Part shown: positions 8,904 through 17,255 of the stretch, one piece after another
Numbering within the stretch: position 1 is the first letter of the stretch
Layout: each line of letters begins with the position of its first letter
From: Flavobacterium johnsoniae UW101
GTDB taxonomy: Bacteria > Bacteroidota > Bacteroidia > Flavobacteriales > Flavobacteriaceae
NCBI RefSeq assembly: GCF_000016645.1
Contig: NC_009441.1
Span: forward strand, 5,208,001-5,272,000
Direction of reading: 5' to 3'
Length of the DNA stretch: 64,000 nt
The notes under the pieces: model-generated
Seen by the model: the letters and a program-made list of their open reading frames with translations, nothing else
What the model was told of the DNA's origin: nothing
Database searches by the model: none
Position numbers and translations under genes: made by a program

Positions 8904-9395
8904 ATGAAAAAGAAGAAACAAAATGGCGGAAGTGCATTTGAAAAATTTGCTTCAAAAGTTTCAAAAGCGGCCGGAAGCACTACTGCTTTTATAGGCGCTT
9001 TTGTTATTGTGGTTGCCTGGGCAGTTTCAGGACCTATTTTCAATTATTCTGAAACCTGGCAATTGGTTATCAATACCGGAACCACGATTATTACTTTTTT
9101 GATGGTTTTTCTAATTCAGAAAGCCCAGAATAAAGATTCTCTGGCCATTCAATTAAAACTGAACGAATTGGTAGCTTCAGGCGAGCGCTCAAGCAATAGT
9201 CTGGTTGATATTGAAAATATGACAGAAGAAGAAATGGTTATCATTCAAAAATATTATCATCGTTTAGCTGAGCTGGCTAAAAAAGATGAAAGCATTAGAA
9301 CCTCACACTCTGTTGCCGAAGCACATTCGCAGCATGAGTACAAAGATAAAAACAGAACCAAACATCGTACTGCACGAAATACAGATAAAAAATGA
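8904..9395 (+). CDS. Low-affinity iron permease-like small membrane protein
   Basis: The 163-residue protein has two hydrophobic segments (about residues 26-46 and 52-74), followed by the conserved cytoplasmic stretch QNKDSLAIQLKLNELVA. This is the pattern of the low-affinity iron permease family (PF04120), whose bacterial members have no proven iron transport role. The C-terminus is hydrophilic and His-rich. It starts 10 bp after the AsmA-like gene and overlaps the next gene by ATGA, so it is in the same operon. Confidence 0.75.
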   Translation: MKKKKQNGGSAFEKFASKVSKAAGSTTAFIGAFVIVVAWAVSGPIFNYSETWQLVINTGTTIITFLMVFLIQKAQNKDSLAIQLKLNELVASGERSSNSLVDIENMTEEEMVIIQKYYHRLAELAKKDESIRTSHSVAEAHSQHEYKDKNRTKHRTARNTDKK

Positions 9396-10591
9396 AATTA
9401 CGTTCGACAGAAACCTTTTGGCCTTTAAAAAATGCCATGAATATCAGTTATCCCTCAATTGATGCCGATATTAAAACCGAAATTTTAATTATTGGCGGAG
9501 GAATAACGGGTGCTTTAATGGCTTACAAATTAATTACGCAGGGAAAAAAAATAGTATTGGTTGACCGCCGTGATGTGGCAAACGGAAGTACGGCGGCAAG
9601 TACAGCCTTACTTCAATATGAAATTGATGTGCCATTGCATGAATTAATAAAACTTCGGGGCGAACAATGTGCAGTAGAGAGTTATAGAAATGGTAAAAAA
9701 GCCATTTTTGACCTGCGAAATATAATTGATACGGTAGAAAGTGACTGCGGATTTGAATTTAAAAAAAGTATTTATTTTACGTCTTACAAAAAAGATATTC
9801 CGTTTTTAAAAAATGAATTTAAAGCCCGTAAACAACATGATTTTGATGTTACATGGCTTAATAAATATGAACTCGAAAAAATGGGATTAAATGCCATAGC
9901 CGCAATCGAATCAAAAACGGCTGCCGTTATGGATCCGTTTAAGCTGGCTTGTGATTTATTGAATTACTGCTATGAAAACGGAATGCAGATTTTTGACCGA
10001 ACCAACATTACTTCTATCCATACTCAAAAAGGAAAATGCGTGGCTCATACCGAAAACCGATGCACCATAACAGCCGATCATGTTGTTCATTGCAGCGGTT
10101 ATGAAAGCACCGAAACTGTGCAGGAAAAAATAGTCGATTTAAAAAGCACTTATGCACTCGCATCAGAAAGTGTCCCTGAATTACCGTCAATTTTAAAAAA
10201 CGCTGTTATTTGGGATACATCTTCGCCATATTATTATTATCGCGCTACTTCTGACAACCGAATTATTATGGGCGGCGGTGATGAGGAATTTAAAGATCCT
10301 AAAAAACGTGATAAGTTAATACCCAAAAAAGAGGCATCATTACTTAGACAATTTAGACGAAGATTTCCTGATATAAACTTCAAATTGGATTATTCCTGGG
10401 CCGGAACTTTTGGCGAAACCAAAGACGGACTTCCTTATTTTGGAAAACCTGACCCAAAGAAAAACGAGCATTATGTTCTGGGCTTCGGCGGCAACGGAAT
10501 CACCTTTAGCGTAATAGGCATGAACTCGATTGTAGATTCTATAAACAATAAAAAAAATCTGGATTTAGAGTATTATCGATTTGGGCGTTGA
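9392..10591 (+). CDS. FAD-dependent oxidoreductase (DAO family)
   Basis: A Rossmann dinucleotide fold begins near residue 30 with LIIGGGITGALMAYKL. Later segments SYAWAGTFGETKDGLPYFG and HYVLGFGGNGITFSVIG fit the C-terminal FAD contacts of D-amino-acid-oxidase-like (DadA/GlpD) enzymes. The substrate amine is unknown. The ATG overlaps the stop of the preceding gene, so translation is coupled. A small hairpin (AAAACTG / CAGTTTT, 10591-10609) overlaps and follows the stop codon. Confidence 0.82.
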   Translation: MKLRSTETFWPLKNAMNISYPSIDADIKTEILIIGGGITGALMAYKLITQGKKIVLVDRRDVANGSTAASTALLQYEIDVPLHELIKLRGEQCAVESYRNGKKAIFDLRNIIDTVESDCGFEFKKSIYFTSYKKDIPFLKNEFKARKQHDFDVTWLNKYELEKMGLNAIAAIESKTAAVMDPFKLACDLLNYCYENGMQIFDRTNITSIHTQKGKCVAHTENRCTITADHVVHCSGYESTETVQEKIVDLKSTYALASESVPELPSILKNAVIWDTSSPYYYYRATSDNRIIMGGGDEEFKDPKKRDKLIPKKEASLLRQFRRRFPDINFKLDYSWAGTFGETKDGLPYFGKPDPKKNEHYVLGFGGNGITFSVIGMNSIVDSINNKKNLDLEYYRFGR

Positions 10592-10615
10592 AAACTGTTT
10601 GACAGTTTTTAGGAT

Positions 10616-10681
10616 CAAAGTCACAGAGAGACAAAGAAACAAAGATTTAAAACTTTGAACCTTTGTCTCTCTGTGACTTTG
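10616..10681. repeat. Long inverted repeat of the CAAAGTCACAGAGAGACAAAG type
   Basis: Two perfect 21-bp arms (10616-10636 and 10661-10681) sit between two convergent genes. The same vocabulary (CAAAG, GTCTCT, TTGTCAC) recurs in fragments at about 11700-11740, 11885-11925 and 12060-12100, so this is a dispersed intergenic repeat family. It may also end transcription from both sides. Confidence 0.8.
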
Positions 10682-10687
10682 CCACTT

Positions 10688-11635
10688 TTAAAGAACTAAC
10701 TCCATCTGTATATTACATCGTTTATAAGGCGTTTCAAGACCAAAGACTTTTTCAAAACCTAGTTTGTAATATAAGTTTATAGCTGGTTTTAAAATTGTGT
10801 TGCTTTCCAGATAAATCTTTTTTGCGCCTAATTCTCTGGCGGTTTTAACGATTCCCTGACCTAAAAGCCAGCCGATATTTTTACCCTGCGCTTTTGGAGA
10901 AACTGCCATTTTTGCCATTTCAAAATCATAATCGGGATTGTTCATTTTGATAAGAGCGCAGACACCTACGGGTTCGTTTTGATATAATGCCACCAGAATT
11001 TTTCCGCCTTTATTTAAGATATATTCTTCAGGATTATCGAGTGCTTTATAATCTGCTTCTTCCATTTCAAAATAATTCGAAATCCATTCTACATTCAAAG
11101 CCCGAAACGCTTCCTGATATTCTGGTTTATATTCTACTATTTCAACATCTTTGCTTTCGCGAAGTTTTTTTTGATCGCTTACACGTTTGAACATTGATTT
11201 CTGTTCCAATAAAAATTCCCATTCCTCAAGCGCTGCCCAAAGATTGTGTTTCGATTCAGATATAATGCCGTCGATTGCTACATCAATATCTTTTAATTGC
11301 TGCTGTATTTTCTGCGAAAGCAAAACCCCTTTCTCAGTCAAAACAACATTGTTTTTTCGCTTATCATCCGTTTTACTTTCTTTTACAATTCCTGCGTTAC
11401 TCATTTCCTGAATAATTTTACTTACAGAAGGCTGAGAATGTCCAATTTCATTTGCAATTTCGGTAATGGTAAGTTCTCTTTCTTCTGTTAAAATATAAAA
11501 AACCGGAAACCACTTCGGCACAAAATCTACACCGTATAATTCATAAATTTTAGAAGCATCATCTGTAATAACAGCTGTCATTAATCGCAAACGGCTTCCT
11601 AGTGCCGCTTTGCCTACTTTGTCAAAAAATTCCAT
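10688..11635 (-). CDS. MarR-family regulator fused to GNAT acetyltransferase
   Basis: The reading frame is open from 11725, but the start is placed at the internal ATG (11635), which gives MEFFDKVGKAALGSRLRL. This start follows a good -33/-7 promoter. Residues 30-140 are a MarR winged helix (LTITEIANEIGHSQPSVSKIIQEM). Residues 165-315 are a GNAT domain with the acetyl-CoA loop region KAQGKNIGWLLGQGIVKTARELGA. Such fusions are known in many bacteria; targets are unknown. A palindrome just upstream suggests autoregulation. Confidence 0.85.
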   Translation of the reverse strand: MEFFDKVGKAALGSRLRLMTAVITDDASKIYELYGVDFVPKWFPVFYILTEERELTITEIANEIGHSQPSVSKIIQEMSNAGIVKESKTDDKRKNNVVLTEKGVLLSQKIQQQLKDIDVAIDGIISESKHNLWAALEEWEFLLEQKSMFKRVSDQKKLRESKDVEIVEYKPEYQEAFRALNVEWISNYFEMEEADYKALDNPEEYILNKGGKILVALYQNEPVGVCALIKMNNPDYDFEMAKMAVSPKAQGKNIGWLLGQGIVKTARELGAKKIYLESNTILKPAINLYYKLGFEKVFGLETPYKRCNIQMELVL

Positions 11636-11650
11636 ATTATAATTAATTAT

Positions 11651-11662
11651 ATAACTAGTTAT
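11651..11662. promoter_or_regulatory. Palindromic operator ATAACTAGTTAT
   Basis: A perfect 12-bp palindrome lies between the -7 box and the start codon of the MarR-GNAT gene, in the size and position typical of MarR-family operators. Autorepression is inferred. Confidence 0.5.
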
Positions 11663-11663
11663 G

Positions 11664-11693
11664 CAAATGTATAAAAAAAATCTTTTTTGCAAA
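11664..11693 (-). promoter_or_regulatory. Promoter of marR-GNAT gene
   Basis: On the minus strand TTTG (11693-11690) and TACATTTG (11671-11664) are 18 bp apart, matching the Bacteroidota consensus and supporting the start at 11635. Confidence 0.7.
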
Positions 11694-11699
11694 GATTTT

Positions 11700-12100
11700 T
11701 TAGGTGCAAAGTTACAAAGGAACATAGAGACAAAGTTTTTTTACTCTTTTACTTGAATTTTTTATAAAAAAATAAGATTCTAAATCGCCCTCATTTAAGT
11801 TTTTACTTAAAATTTGATAGATCTAGAATCTTATTATTTAGGAAATATATCTTGCTTAACAGCTAACGGCATTATTTTTTTAGAAAGTAAACCTTGTCTC
11901 TATGTTACTTTGAACTTTTGTCACTTAAAAAAAACTAAGATTCTAAGTGTGGAGCCTTTCGTATTTACTAAAAACCTCAGCGACTCAGAACCTTAGTATT
12001 TTTGGAATATATCATGCTTAATAGCTAACGACATTACTTTTGTGTAAGACAGCAGTAAAAAACTTTGTCCCTTTGAACCTTTGTCTCTTTGCCCCTCATT
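11700..12100. repeat. Tandemly duplicated intergenic repeat unit (about 165 bp)
   Basis: No gene is visible here. The block TATATCTTGCTTAACAGCTA near 11845-11865 is repeated with few changes near 12008-12028, both followed by an ACGRCATTA-type end. Each copy is preceded by an AGATTCTAA-like segment and bordered by the CAAAG/TTTGTCTCT repeat vocabulary. It looks like a duplicated unit of a flavobacterial intergenic repeat. Confidence 0.6.
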
Positions 12101-13122
12101 TAAGCTGTAATCCCCATCGGATTCAAATTAAACTTGTATTCTTTTGGGCTGCAGTTGAATTTTTGTTTAAAGATTTTAGAGAAATAACTTCTGCTTGTAA
12201 ATCCTATGCAGTATACGATTTCAGAGATATTTAAATCTGATGTTCTAATAAGGATTTCGGCTTTTAGAACGCGCATATGTGTGATATAATCGTTTACAGT
12301 TCTGTTGTGAATCATTTTAAAACCTTCCTGAAGTTTGTTTGGAGAAAGACCTGATTTTTTACTTAATGATTTAATAGTAAAAGGTTCTTCGGGATTTGCT
12401 TTTATTACTTCTGAAAGTTCTTTTATTTCTTCCATTTCTCTCAAATTCAAACAATTTGTTTCTTTCGAGAATGAATTTACATCATCTGTATGCTGCTGAA
12501 TTTCCATTGCCAGAATAATTCTCAAAATTCCTTCTTTCAATAAATTTCTAACAATTCCGGTTTGTGTTACAGCATTTAACTGTTCGATTTTTTCGCCAAT
12601 TTTTAAATTATAAGAACCGGCATAAAAGAATTCTTCATTTAAGTTTTCTTCAAAAAACGTTTCTCTCACCATTTGGTTTAAAGAATTGGCATGGCTTGGT
12701 TCAGTCTGCGTTCCTACAATAATTAAAGTAAACTTTGTTTTTTTATCTTTTTCAAAATATAAAACATTATCCTGATTTAGTTTTGAAGTTACAATGGCAG
12801 TCTGAAATGTTTTTAATTTTCTTTCTTCGCCTGAAAGTCCAAAACTATGTGAAAGATTTCCTTTTGAACAATAAGCAAAATATATAGGAGAAGATGATCC
12901 GTTAATGACATTCAGCTTTAAATCAGCCGAAAAAGTCATATCAAACTGAACATAAGAAATATTATCGTTAAATGAAGCCCCAATAATAGAACCTTTTGCA
13001 AAGTTATTATTGACTTCAAGTGTATATTCATCAACGTCAAAAGTTACTTTTCCGCCGAAGTTTGCATTCAATTCTTCAAATATGTTTTGAATTTTCTCTG
13101 TATGTATAGTAACTATTTTCAT
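12100..13122 (-). CDS. AraC-family transcriptional regulator
   Basis: The C-terminal 100 residues form a two-HTH AraC domain: PFTIKSLSKKSGLSPNKLQEGFK and a second helix ending GFTSRSYFSKIFKQKFNCSPKEY. The N-terminal 230 residues are a beta-rich cupin-like sensory region without a recognised ligand. The start at 13122 (MKIVTIHTEKIQ) is preferred over an upstream in-frame ATG at 13173. The gene stands alone between repeat DNA and the divergent DNA glycosylase gene. Confidence 0.8.
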   Translation of the reverse strand: MKIVTIHTEKIQNIFEELNANFGGKVTFDVDEYTLEVNNNFAKGSIIGASFNDNISYVQFDMTFSADLKLNVINGSSSPIYFAYCSKGNLSHSFGLSGEERKLKTFQTAIVTSKLNQDNVLYFEKDKKTKFTLIIVGTQTEPSHANSLNQMVRETFFEENLNEEFFYAGSYNLKIGEKIEQLNAVTQTGIVRNLLKEGILRIILAMEIQQHTDDVNSFSKETNCLNLREMEEIKELSEVIKANPEEPFTIKSLSKKSGLSPNKLQEGFKMIHNRTVNDYITHMRVLKAEILIRTSDLNISEIVYCIGFTSRSYFSKIFKQKFNCSPKEYKFNLNPMGITA

Positions 13123-13306
13123 TTTGTTTCGATTTAAATTCTGTAATTTTAAATGAGATTTTAAAACCCGCATTATTACGTTTTAAAAGCAGATTCAAAG
13201 TTCGCTCAATCGTAAACCAAAAATGTTATATAATTTTCCTCAATTGTTTTATAATTACTAATTAATGATATTTTTAACTCAAACAAACTATTTCTTAATT
13301 CAATAA

Positions 13307-13789
13307 ATGAAAAGCTATTCTTTTTCTCCTATAAGCTCACCAGATTCTAAAGTGTTGATTTTAGGCACGATGCCCGGAACAAAATCTTTAGAGTTAAATC
13401 AATATTACGGACACAGCCAGAATAATTTCTGGAAGTTTATGTTTACAATTTTTAAAGAAGAGTTCTCAACTGATTATGAGACTAAAAAAGCCCTTTTGCT
13501 AAAAAACAAAATTGCACTGTGGGATGTTTTACAATACTGCGACCGCGTAGGAAGTTTAGACAGTGCCATAAAAAATGAAATCGCGAATGATTTTGAAACT
13601 TTTTTAAAACAGCATCCAAACATTCATACAATAGCATTTAACGGACAAAAAGCTGCAGCGTTCTTTAAAAAGTATGTTCATTTAAAAAAAGACTATACTC
13701 TTATTACACTTCCATCAACAAGTCCGGCAAATGCCAGTAAAGCTTTTCAATCAAAATTGGATGAATGGAAAGTTATAGCTTCGCTTTAA
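13307..13789 (+). CDS. DNA-deoxyinosine glycosylase (UDG family 6)
   Basis: At 160 residues, this cytoplasmic repair enzyme shows the family-6 (hypoxanthine-DNA glycosylase) motifs. These are VLILGTMPGTKSL at the N-terminus, QYYGHSQNNFWKF carrying the conserved Asn, and TLPSTSPANA near the C-terminus. Enzymes of this family excise hypoxanthine arising from adenine deamination. The full domain is present. It is monocistronic. Confidence 0.85.
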   Translation: MKSYSFSPISSPDSKVLILGTMPGTKSLELNQYYGHSQNNFWKFMFTIFKEEFSTDYETKKALLLKNKIALWDVLQYCDRVGSLDSAIKNEIANDFETFLKQHPNIHTIAFNGQKAAAFFKKYVHLKKDYTLITLPSTSPANASKAFQSKLDEWKVIASL

Positions 13790-14052
13790 CTATTTTAATA
13801 TCGACTAAAAAATAATTTATGATTTCGCGGCAAAAAAAACAAAATGTTGAAATAATGTAACTTTTGAACTTTAAAATATAACACGAAATTTCTCAATCTA
13901 ATATAATTTTACAATTAAGAAATCAAAGCCAGGATTTATACGGATTGATGATGAAGGAAGGCTTTTTAAAAATTATAGATATTACTAAGACAAACTGTAA
14001 CAAGTTTAGATTATAAAGAGAACATTGGTTATGTTAGTTTATTTTTGAGAAA

Positions 14053-14090
14053 AAAGCTATTCTAGATTTCTAGGGTAGCTTTCTTTTTTT
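14053..14090 (+). terminator. Hairpin with T-run
   Basis: AAAGCTA-TT-CTAGA pairs with TCTAG-GG-TAGCTTT (14053-14066, 14069-14082) with G.T pairs in the middle, followed by CTTTTTTT. The 324-bp gap 13790-14113 holds nothing else I can support; this could end a short unannotated transcript or the glycosylase mRNA. Confidence 0.6.
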
Positions 14091-14113
14091 ATGTATTTTG
14101 AAATCACCTAATT

Positions 14114-14548
14114 ATGAAAATTCAAACTTATTACAATCATATACGATTTTACACACCGCACCATTTTGTGTATTATCCAGTTTTAACGCTTTTTTTGGCA
14201 TCCAGCGTTTATTTTGCTTTTACAACAAAAGATTATCTTATCTGGACTTTTATAAGCGTTGTATTTGTGTTTTTGTTTTGCCTTGCTTTCATGCTTCGCC
14301 AGCATTATGCACTTATTTTACAAAACCGAATTGTGCGTTTAGAAATGCGTTACCGCTATTTTACGCTTACAGGAAAACGTCTTGAAGAATTTGAACACAA
14401 ATTAACCGACGATCAAATATTTGCGCTTCGATTTGCTCCAGATGATGAATTTCTGCCTTTGCTTGAAGATGCTTTAAAAAATAACCTCACGGGAGACGCC
14501 ATCAAAAAAGCAATCGTGCATTGGAGAGCCGATTATAATAGAGTTTAA
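14114..14548 (+). CDS. DUF6526-like small membrane protein
   Basis: The 144-residue protein has two transmembrane helices (about residues 18-38 and 43-63). The soluble C-terminal half carries the conserved LRFAPDDEFLPLLEDALKNNLT and KKAIVHWRADYNRV, the pattern of flavobacterial DUF6526 proteins. Function is unknown. The family name comes from memory of the motif and was not checked. Confidence 0.65.
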   Translation: MKIQTYYNHIRFYTPHHFVYYPVLTLFLASSVYFAFTTKDYLIWTFISVVFVFLFCLAFMLRQHYALILQNRIVRLEMRYRYFTLTGKRLEEFEHKLTDDQIFALRFAPDDEFLPLLEDALKNNLTGDAIKKAIVHWRADYNRV

Positions 14549-14606
14549 GATGAACATTTTAGATTTTAGATTTTAGATTTTAGACTCAAACTAAAATCTA
14601 AAAATC

Positions 14607-15782
14607 TTAAATATCTTTTTGTTTCCTTTTATTAAACAAAATATAAAACAAAAGCAGCACTATCCATACCGAAAACACTACTGTAAAAAACATAGGCATT
14701 ATTGAAGGATGCAGATAATTAGGCTCGTAAAAATAACGGTCTAAAGTCTTGAATTTTTCTTGAAGCGCTTTGTGATCAAAATTATTATCCAGTCCGCCAA
14801 ATAACCTGTCCGGATTTTCTACATAATAAAAAATTTCAGGTACAAGAATATTTGGTTTTACGTGGCTTTCAATATTGTATTTTTTAAATAAAGTATCCAG
14901 TTTCGCAAATTCATATTCAAGCGAATCCTGTTTGTATTTATACAATAATTTATATCGTTTTACTGCAGCTTGGTATTGTTGTTTTTGTACTGAATCATTA
15001 TGAATTGATTTGAACAGCGATTTATTCTGGAGAAAAATGCAAATATCTTTATCGTATTCTGGACTTACTTCCTGACCTTTAAAAATAACCTGTGTACTGT
15101 CTCCAATACTTGTTTTCTTGATAATTCTATCTTTAACAATATTTTTATCGAGACCTGCAAAATCCAGAAGAGAATCAGTTTTTCCTGAAACTTTATTATA
15201 GGTTTCCGTCAAAACTTTCAGCGTATCGATACTATAATATGTTGTTTCAGTATTAAACTGATCATGGTAAATTAAAACTTGTTTTTCTTCTTTAACAACC
15301 GGATACGGCTTTGGATATAGAATATTCTCGTAATTGAATAATTTTTCTGAATGATACGAACTTGAACCGTACAAAAACGGATTTAAAACATTCAACAGTT
15401 TTTTATCTTCATTGTAATTTTTCTGGGACAATTCTCCTCTCAATTTTGCATTTTGACCAAAGCTGAAACTAACAAAAAACGTAAAAGTAAAAAAGGAAAC
15501 CAGAAGTAAGAGAAACCCAATCTGGAATATTTTAGCAGATGAATACTGCTGTCTTGCATGATTCTTCAATAAGAAAATTAAAAAGAAAAGAAGAAACAAA
15601 CCACTCACAAAAAAATGCGAAATCGAAACATCATCATAAAACTTAAACCTGTAAAACTCTGAGTAAATATCGATTTTCTTGATTCCTTCAAATGTAAAAT
15701 AGCCGTATAAAAAATAAGCTAAATGTACAATTGCCAAAATAATAAAAGACTTAACGAAGTATTGTTTTAAGGACTTGTTCAT
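14607..15782 (-). CDS. Multi-TM protein with large periplasmic domain, unknown function
   Basis: The start is placed at 15782 (MNKSLKQYFVKSF), because the upstream extension is not protein-like. Hydrophobic segments lie near residues 12-30, 50-70 and 83-103, then about 260 hydrophilic residues, then a last helix near 365-385 and a lysine-rich end. The hydrophilic part is likely periplasmic. I do not recognise a family. The direct repeats just after its stop (AGATTTT units, 14556-14605) can fold into a weak hairpin. Confidence 0.6.
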   Translation of the reverse strand: MNKSLKQYFVKSFIILAIVHLAYFLYGYFTFEGIKKIDIYSEFYRFKFYDDVSISHFFVSGLFLLFFLIFLLKNHARQQYSSAKIFQIGFLLLLVSFFTFTFFVSFSFGQNAKLRGELSQKNYNEDKKLLNVLNPFLYGSSSYHSEKLFNYENILYPKPYPVVKEEKQVLIYHDQFNTETTYYSIDTLKVLTETYNKVSGKTDSLLDFAGLDKNIVKDRIIKKTSIGDSTQVIFKGQEVSPEYDKDICIFLQNKSLFKSIHNDSVQKQQYQAAVKRYKLLYKYKQDSLEYEFAKLDTLFKKYNIESHVKPNILVPEIFYYVENPDRLFGGLDNNFDHKALQEKFKTLDRYFYEPNYLHPSIMPMFFTVVFSVWIVLLLFYILFNKRKQKDI

Positions 15783-15993
15783 AACAAAGAGTTTATATTC
15801 AAATATAGTGAATGACAACGACAATGGCAAAACTCAATATTTTATATACTCTGCTATAAAGCCATATTCTTAAAACGCAAAAACATATACATCTGAATAT
15901 CAAAATAATAAACCAGTACAAAATTAATTTGAATGATTTTTTTTGTTAACTTTAATTGTTAAAATTTCATTAATAAACCTAAACATCAATCTC

Positions 15994-16908
15994 ATGAAAA
16001 AATTAGTTTATTTTTTGATAATTCCCCTTTCCTATTTTTCGGCTCAAGCGCAAACTACTGCCGAAATAACTAAAGAAAATACTTTAACTGAAACTCAAAA
16101 CGACGACAGAAAAATTCAGGATTATCAGCCTGATGATCTGCCGTGGCACGGAAGAAGGTTTAAAGCTACAGCAGGTGCTTTTTTTCCTGTAAACAATACC
16201 GAAGTTGAAGTGAATGGAACAAACGGCAGAATTGGAACTGATATTGATTTTGAACGTGATTTAGGTTTTCAAAACAATACGGTTTCCTTTTTTGGAACTT
16301 TTGAATGGCGTGCTTCCCGCAGATCCCGTTTTAATCTGGAATATTTTTATTTAAAAAGAAATTCAACAAAAACGCTTCAAAAAGAAATTGAATTTAAAGA
16401 TCATGTGTATCCTGTTAACGCCGAGGTTGCGGCTTTTATGGATAATCAGATGATTCGGTTTGCTTATGGATATGCTATTGTTTCTAAACCGAAATATGAA
16501 CTGGGTTTATTAATAGGTGCTCACATAATGCTTGCCGATGTTGGAATTGGACTGGCAGGAAACACAATACAGGCACAATATAGAGACAACGTTGATTTTA
16601 CTGCTCCGCTGCCTGATATTGGAATCTGGGGCGAATTTGTACTCGGAAGAAAAGTGGGTTTATATGCCAACCTAAATTATTTTGCCTTAAAAATAGATGA
16701 TATAGACGGCCGAATTGTGAGTTATAATTTATCGGTTTTGTATAATGTATATCAAAATTTTAGTTTAACTGCCGGATACACCGGATTAAATTTTAGAGTT
16801 GATGTTGCCAGACCAAAAATTGACGGTTTTTTTAAATGGGGTTATAACGGACCAACTATTGCTGCAACATATAGTTTTGGAAATCATGTGAAGTTTTATA
16901 AACACTAA
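15994..16908 (+). CDS. Outer-membrane beta-barrel protein
   Basis: The start at 15994 gives a clear signal peptide (MKKLVYFLIIPLSYFSAQAQ). The mature part is rich in alternating aromatic/glycine strands such as FFGTFEWRASRRSRFNLEYF and NFSLTAGYTGLNFRV, and the C-terminus ends in an amphipathic strand. It therefore should sit in the outer membrane. The function is not recognisable. Confidence 0.7.
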   Translation: MKKLVYFLIIPLSYFSAQAQTTAEITKENTLTETQNDDRKIQDYQPDDLPWHGRRFKATAGAFFPVNNTEVEVNGTNGRIGTDIDFERDLGFQNNTVSFFGTFEWRASRRSRFNLEYFYLKRNSTKTLQKEIEFKDHVYPVNAEVAAFMDNQMIRFAYGYAIVSKPKYELGLLIGAHIMLADVGIGLAGNTIQAQYRDNVDFTAPLPDIGIWGEFVLGRKVGLYANLNYFALKIDDIDGRIVSYNLSVLYNVYQNFSLTAGYTGLNFRVDVARPKIDGFFKWGYNGPTIAATYSFGNHVKFYKH

Positions 16909-16920
16909 AAAAAATTAATG

Positions 16921-16943
16921 GTGAATTGTGAATTGTGAATTAT
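16921..16943. repeat. GTGAATT heptamer tandem repeat
   Basis: Three tandem copies of GTGAATT follow the beta-barrel gene. It is a simple-sequence tract with no other feature. Confidence 0.6.
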
Positions 16944-16977
16944 ATGATGAAACTTCAAAATTAGATATGAATATATG

Positions 16978-17076
16978 CCGCTCCTACGGAGCTTTTATTA
17001 TCTACTTTTATTATTTTCTACAAATATTGAGCTCCTGCCGGAGCTATGTAATGACTTAATAATTGTAGAAAATAAT
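16978..17076. repeat. REP-like element with GCTCC-GGAGC palindromes
   Basis: GCTCCTACGGAGC (16980-16992) and GAGCTCCTGCCGGAGCT (about 17029-17045) are short palindromes. The second is nested inside a 14-bp inverted repeat built on TTTTCTACAA (17010-17023 and 17063-17076). A relative with the same TTTTCTACAAATATT flank is found at about 29133-29215. Confidence 0.7.
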
Positions 17077-17183
17077 CTATAGGAAATCTACAACCGTAAT
17101 GTATAACACTCTTGGCGTGCTTTGCGGTTAAATAAAACGGTAAACCTGAAACTTTAAATCTGAAACAAAAAAATAAAAAAACA

Positions 17184-17213
17184 AACCCGACATCTTTTGC
17201 AAGATATCGGGTT
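17184..17213 (-). terminator. Terminator of the polysaccharide locus
   Basis: AACCCGACATCTT / AAGATATCGGGTT form a 13-bp stem with one mismatch. On the minus strand it is followed by a T-rich tail, placing it downstream of the GH97 gene. Confidence 0.8.
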
Positions 17214-17255
17214 CATTCACTTAAACTTAACTTAACTCAAAATAAACTCAACTAC

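Noticed and set aside
13921..14013. Short frame with a readable peptide before the hairpin at 14053
   Set aside because: No promoter, start context or recognisable sequence; coding cannot be supported.
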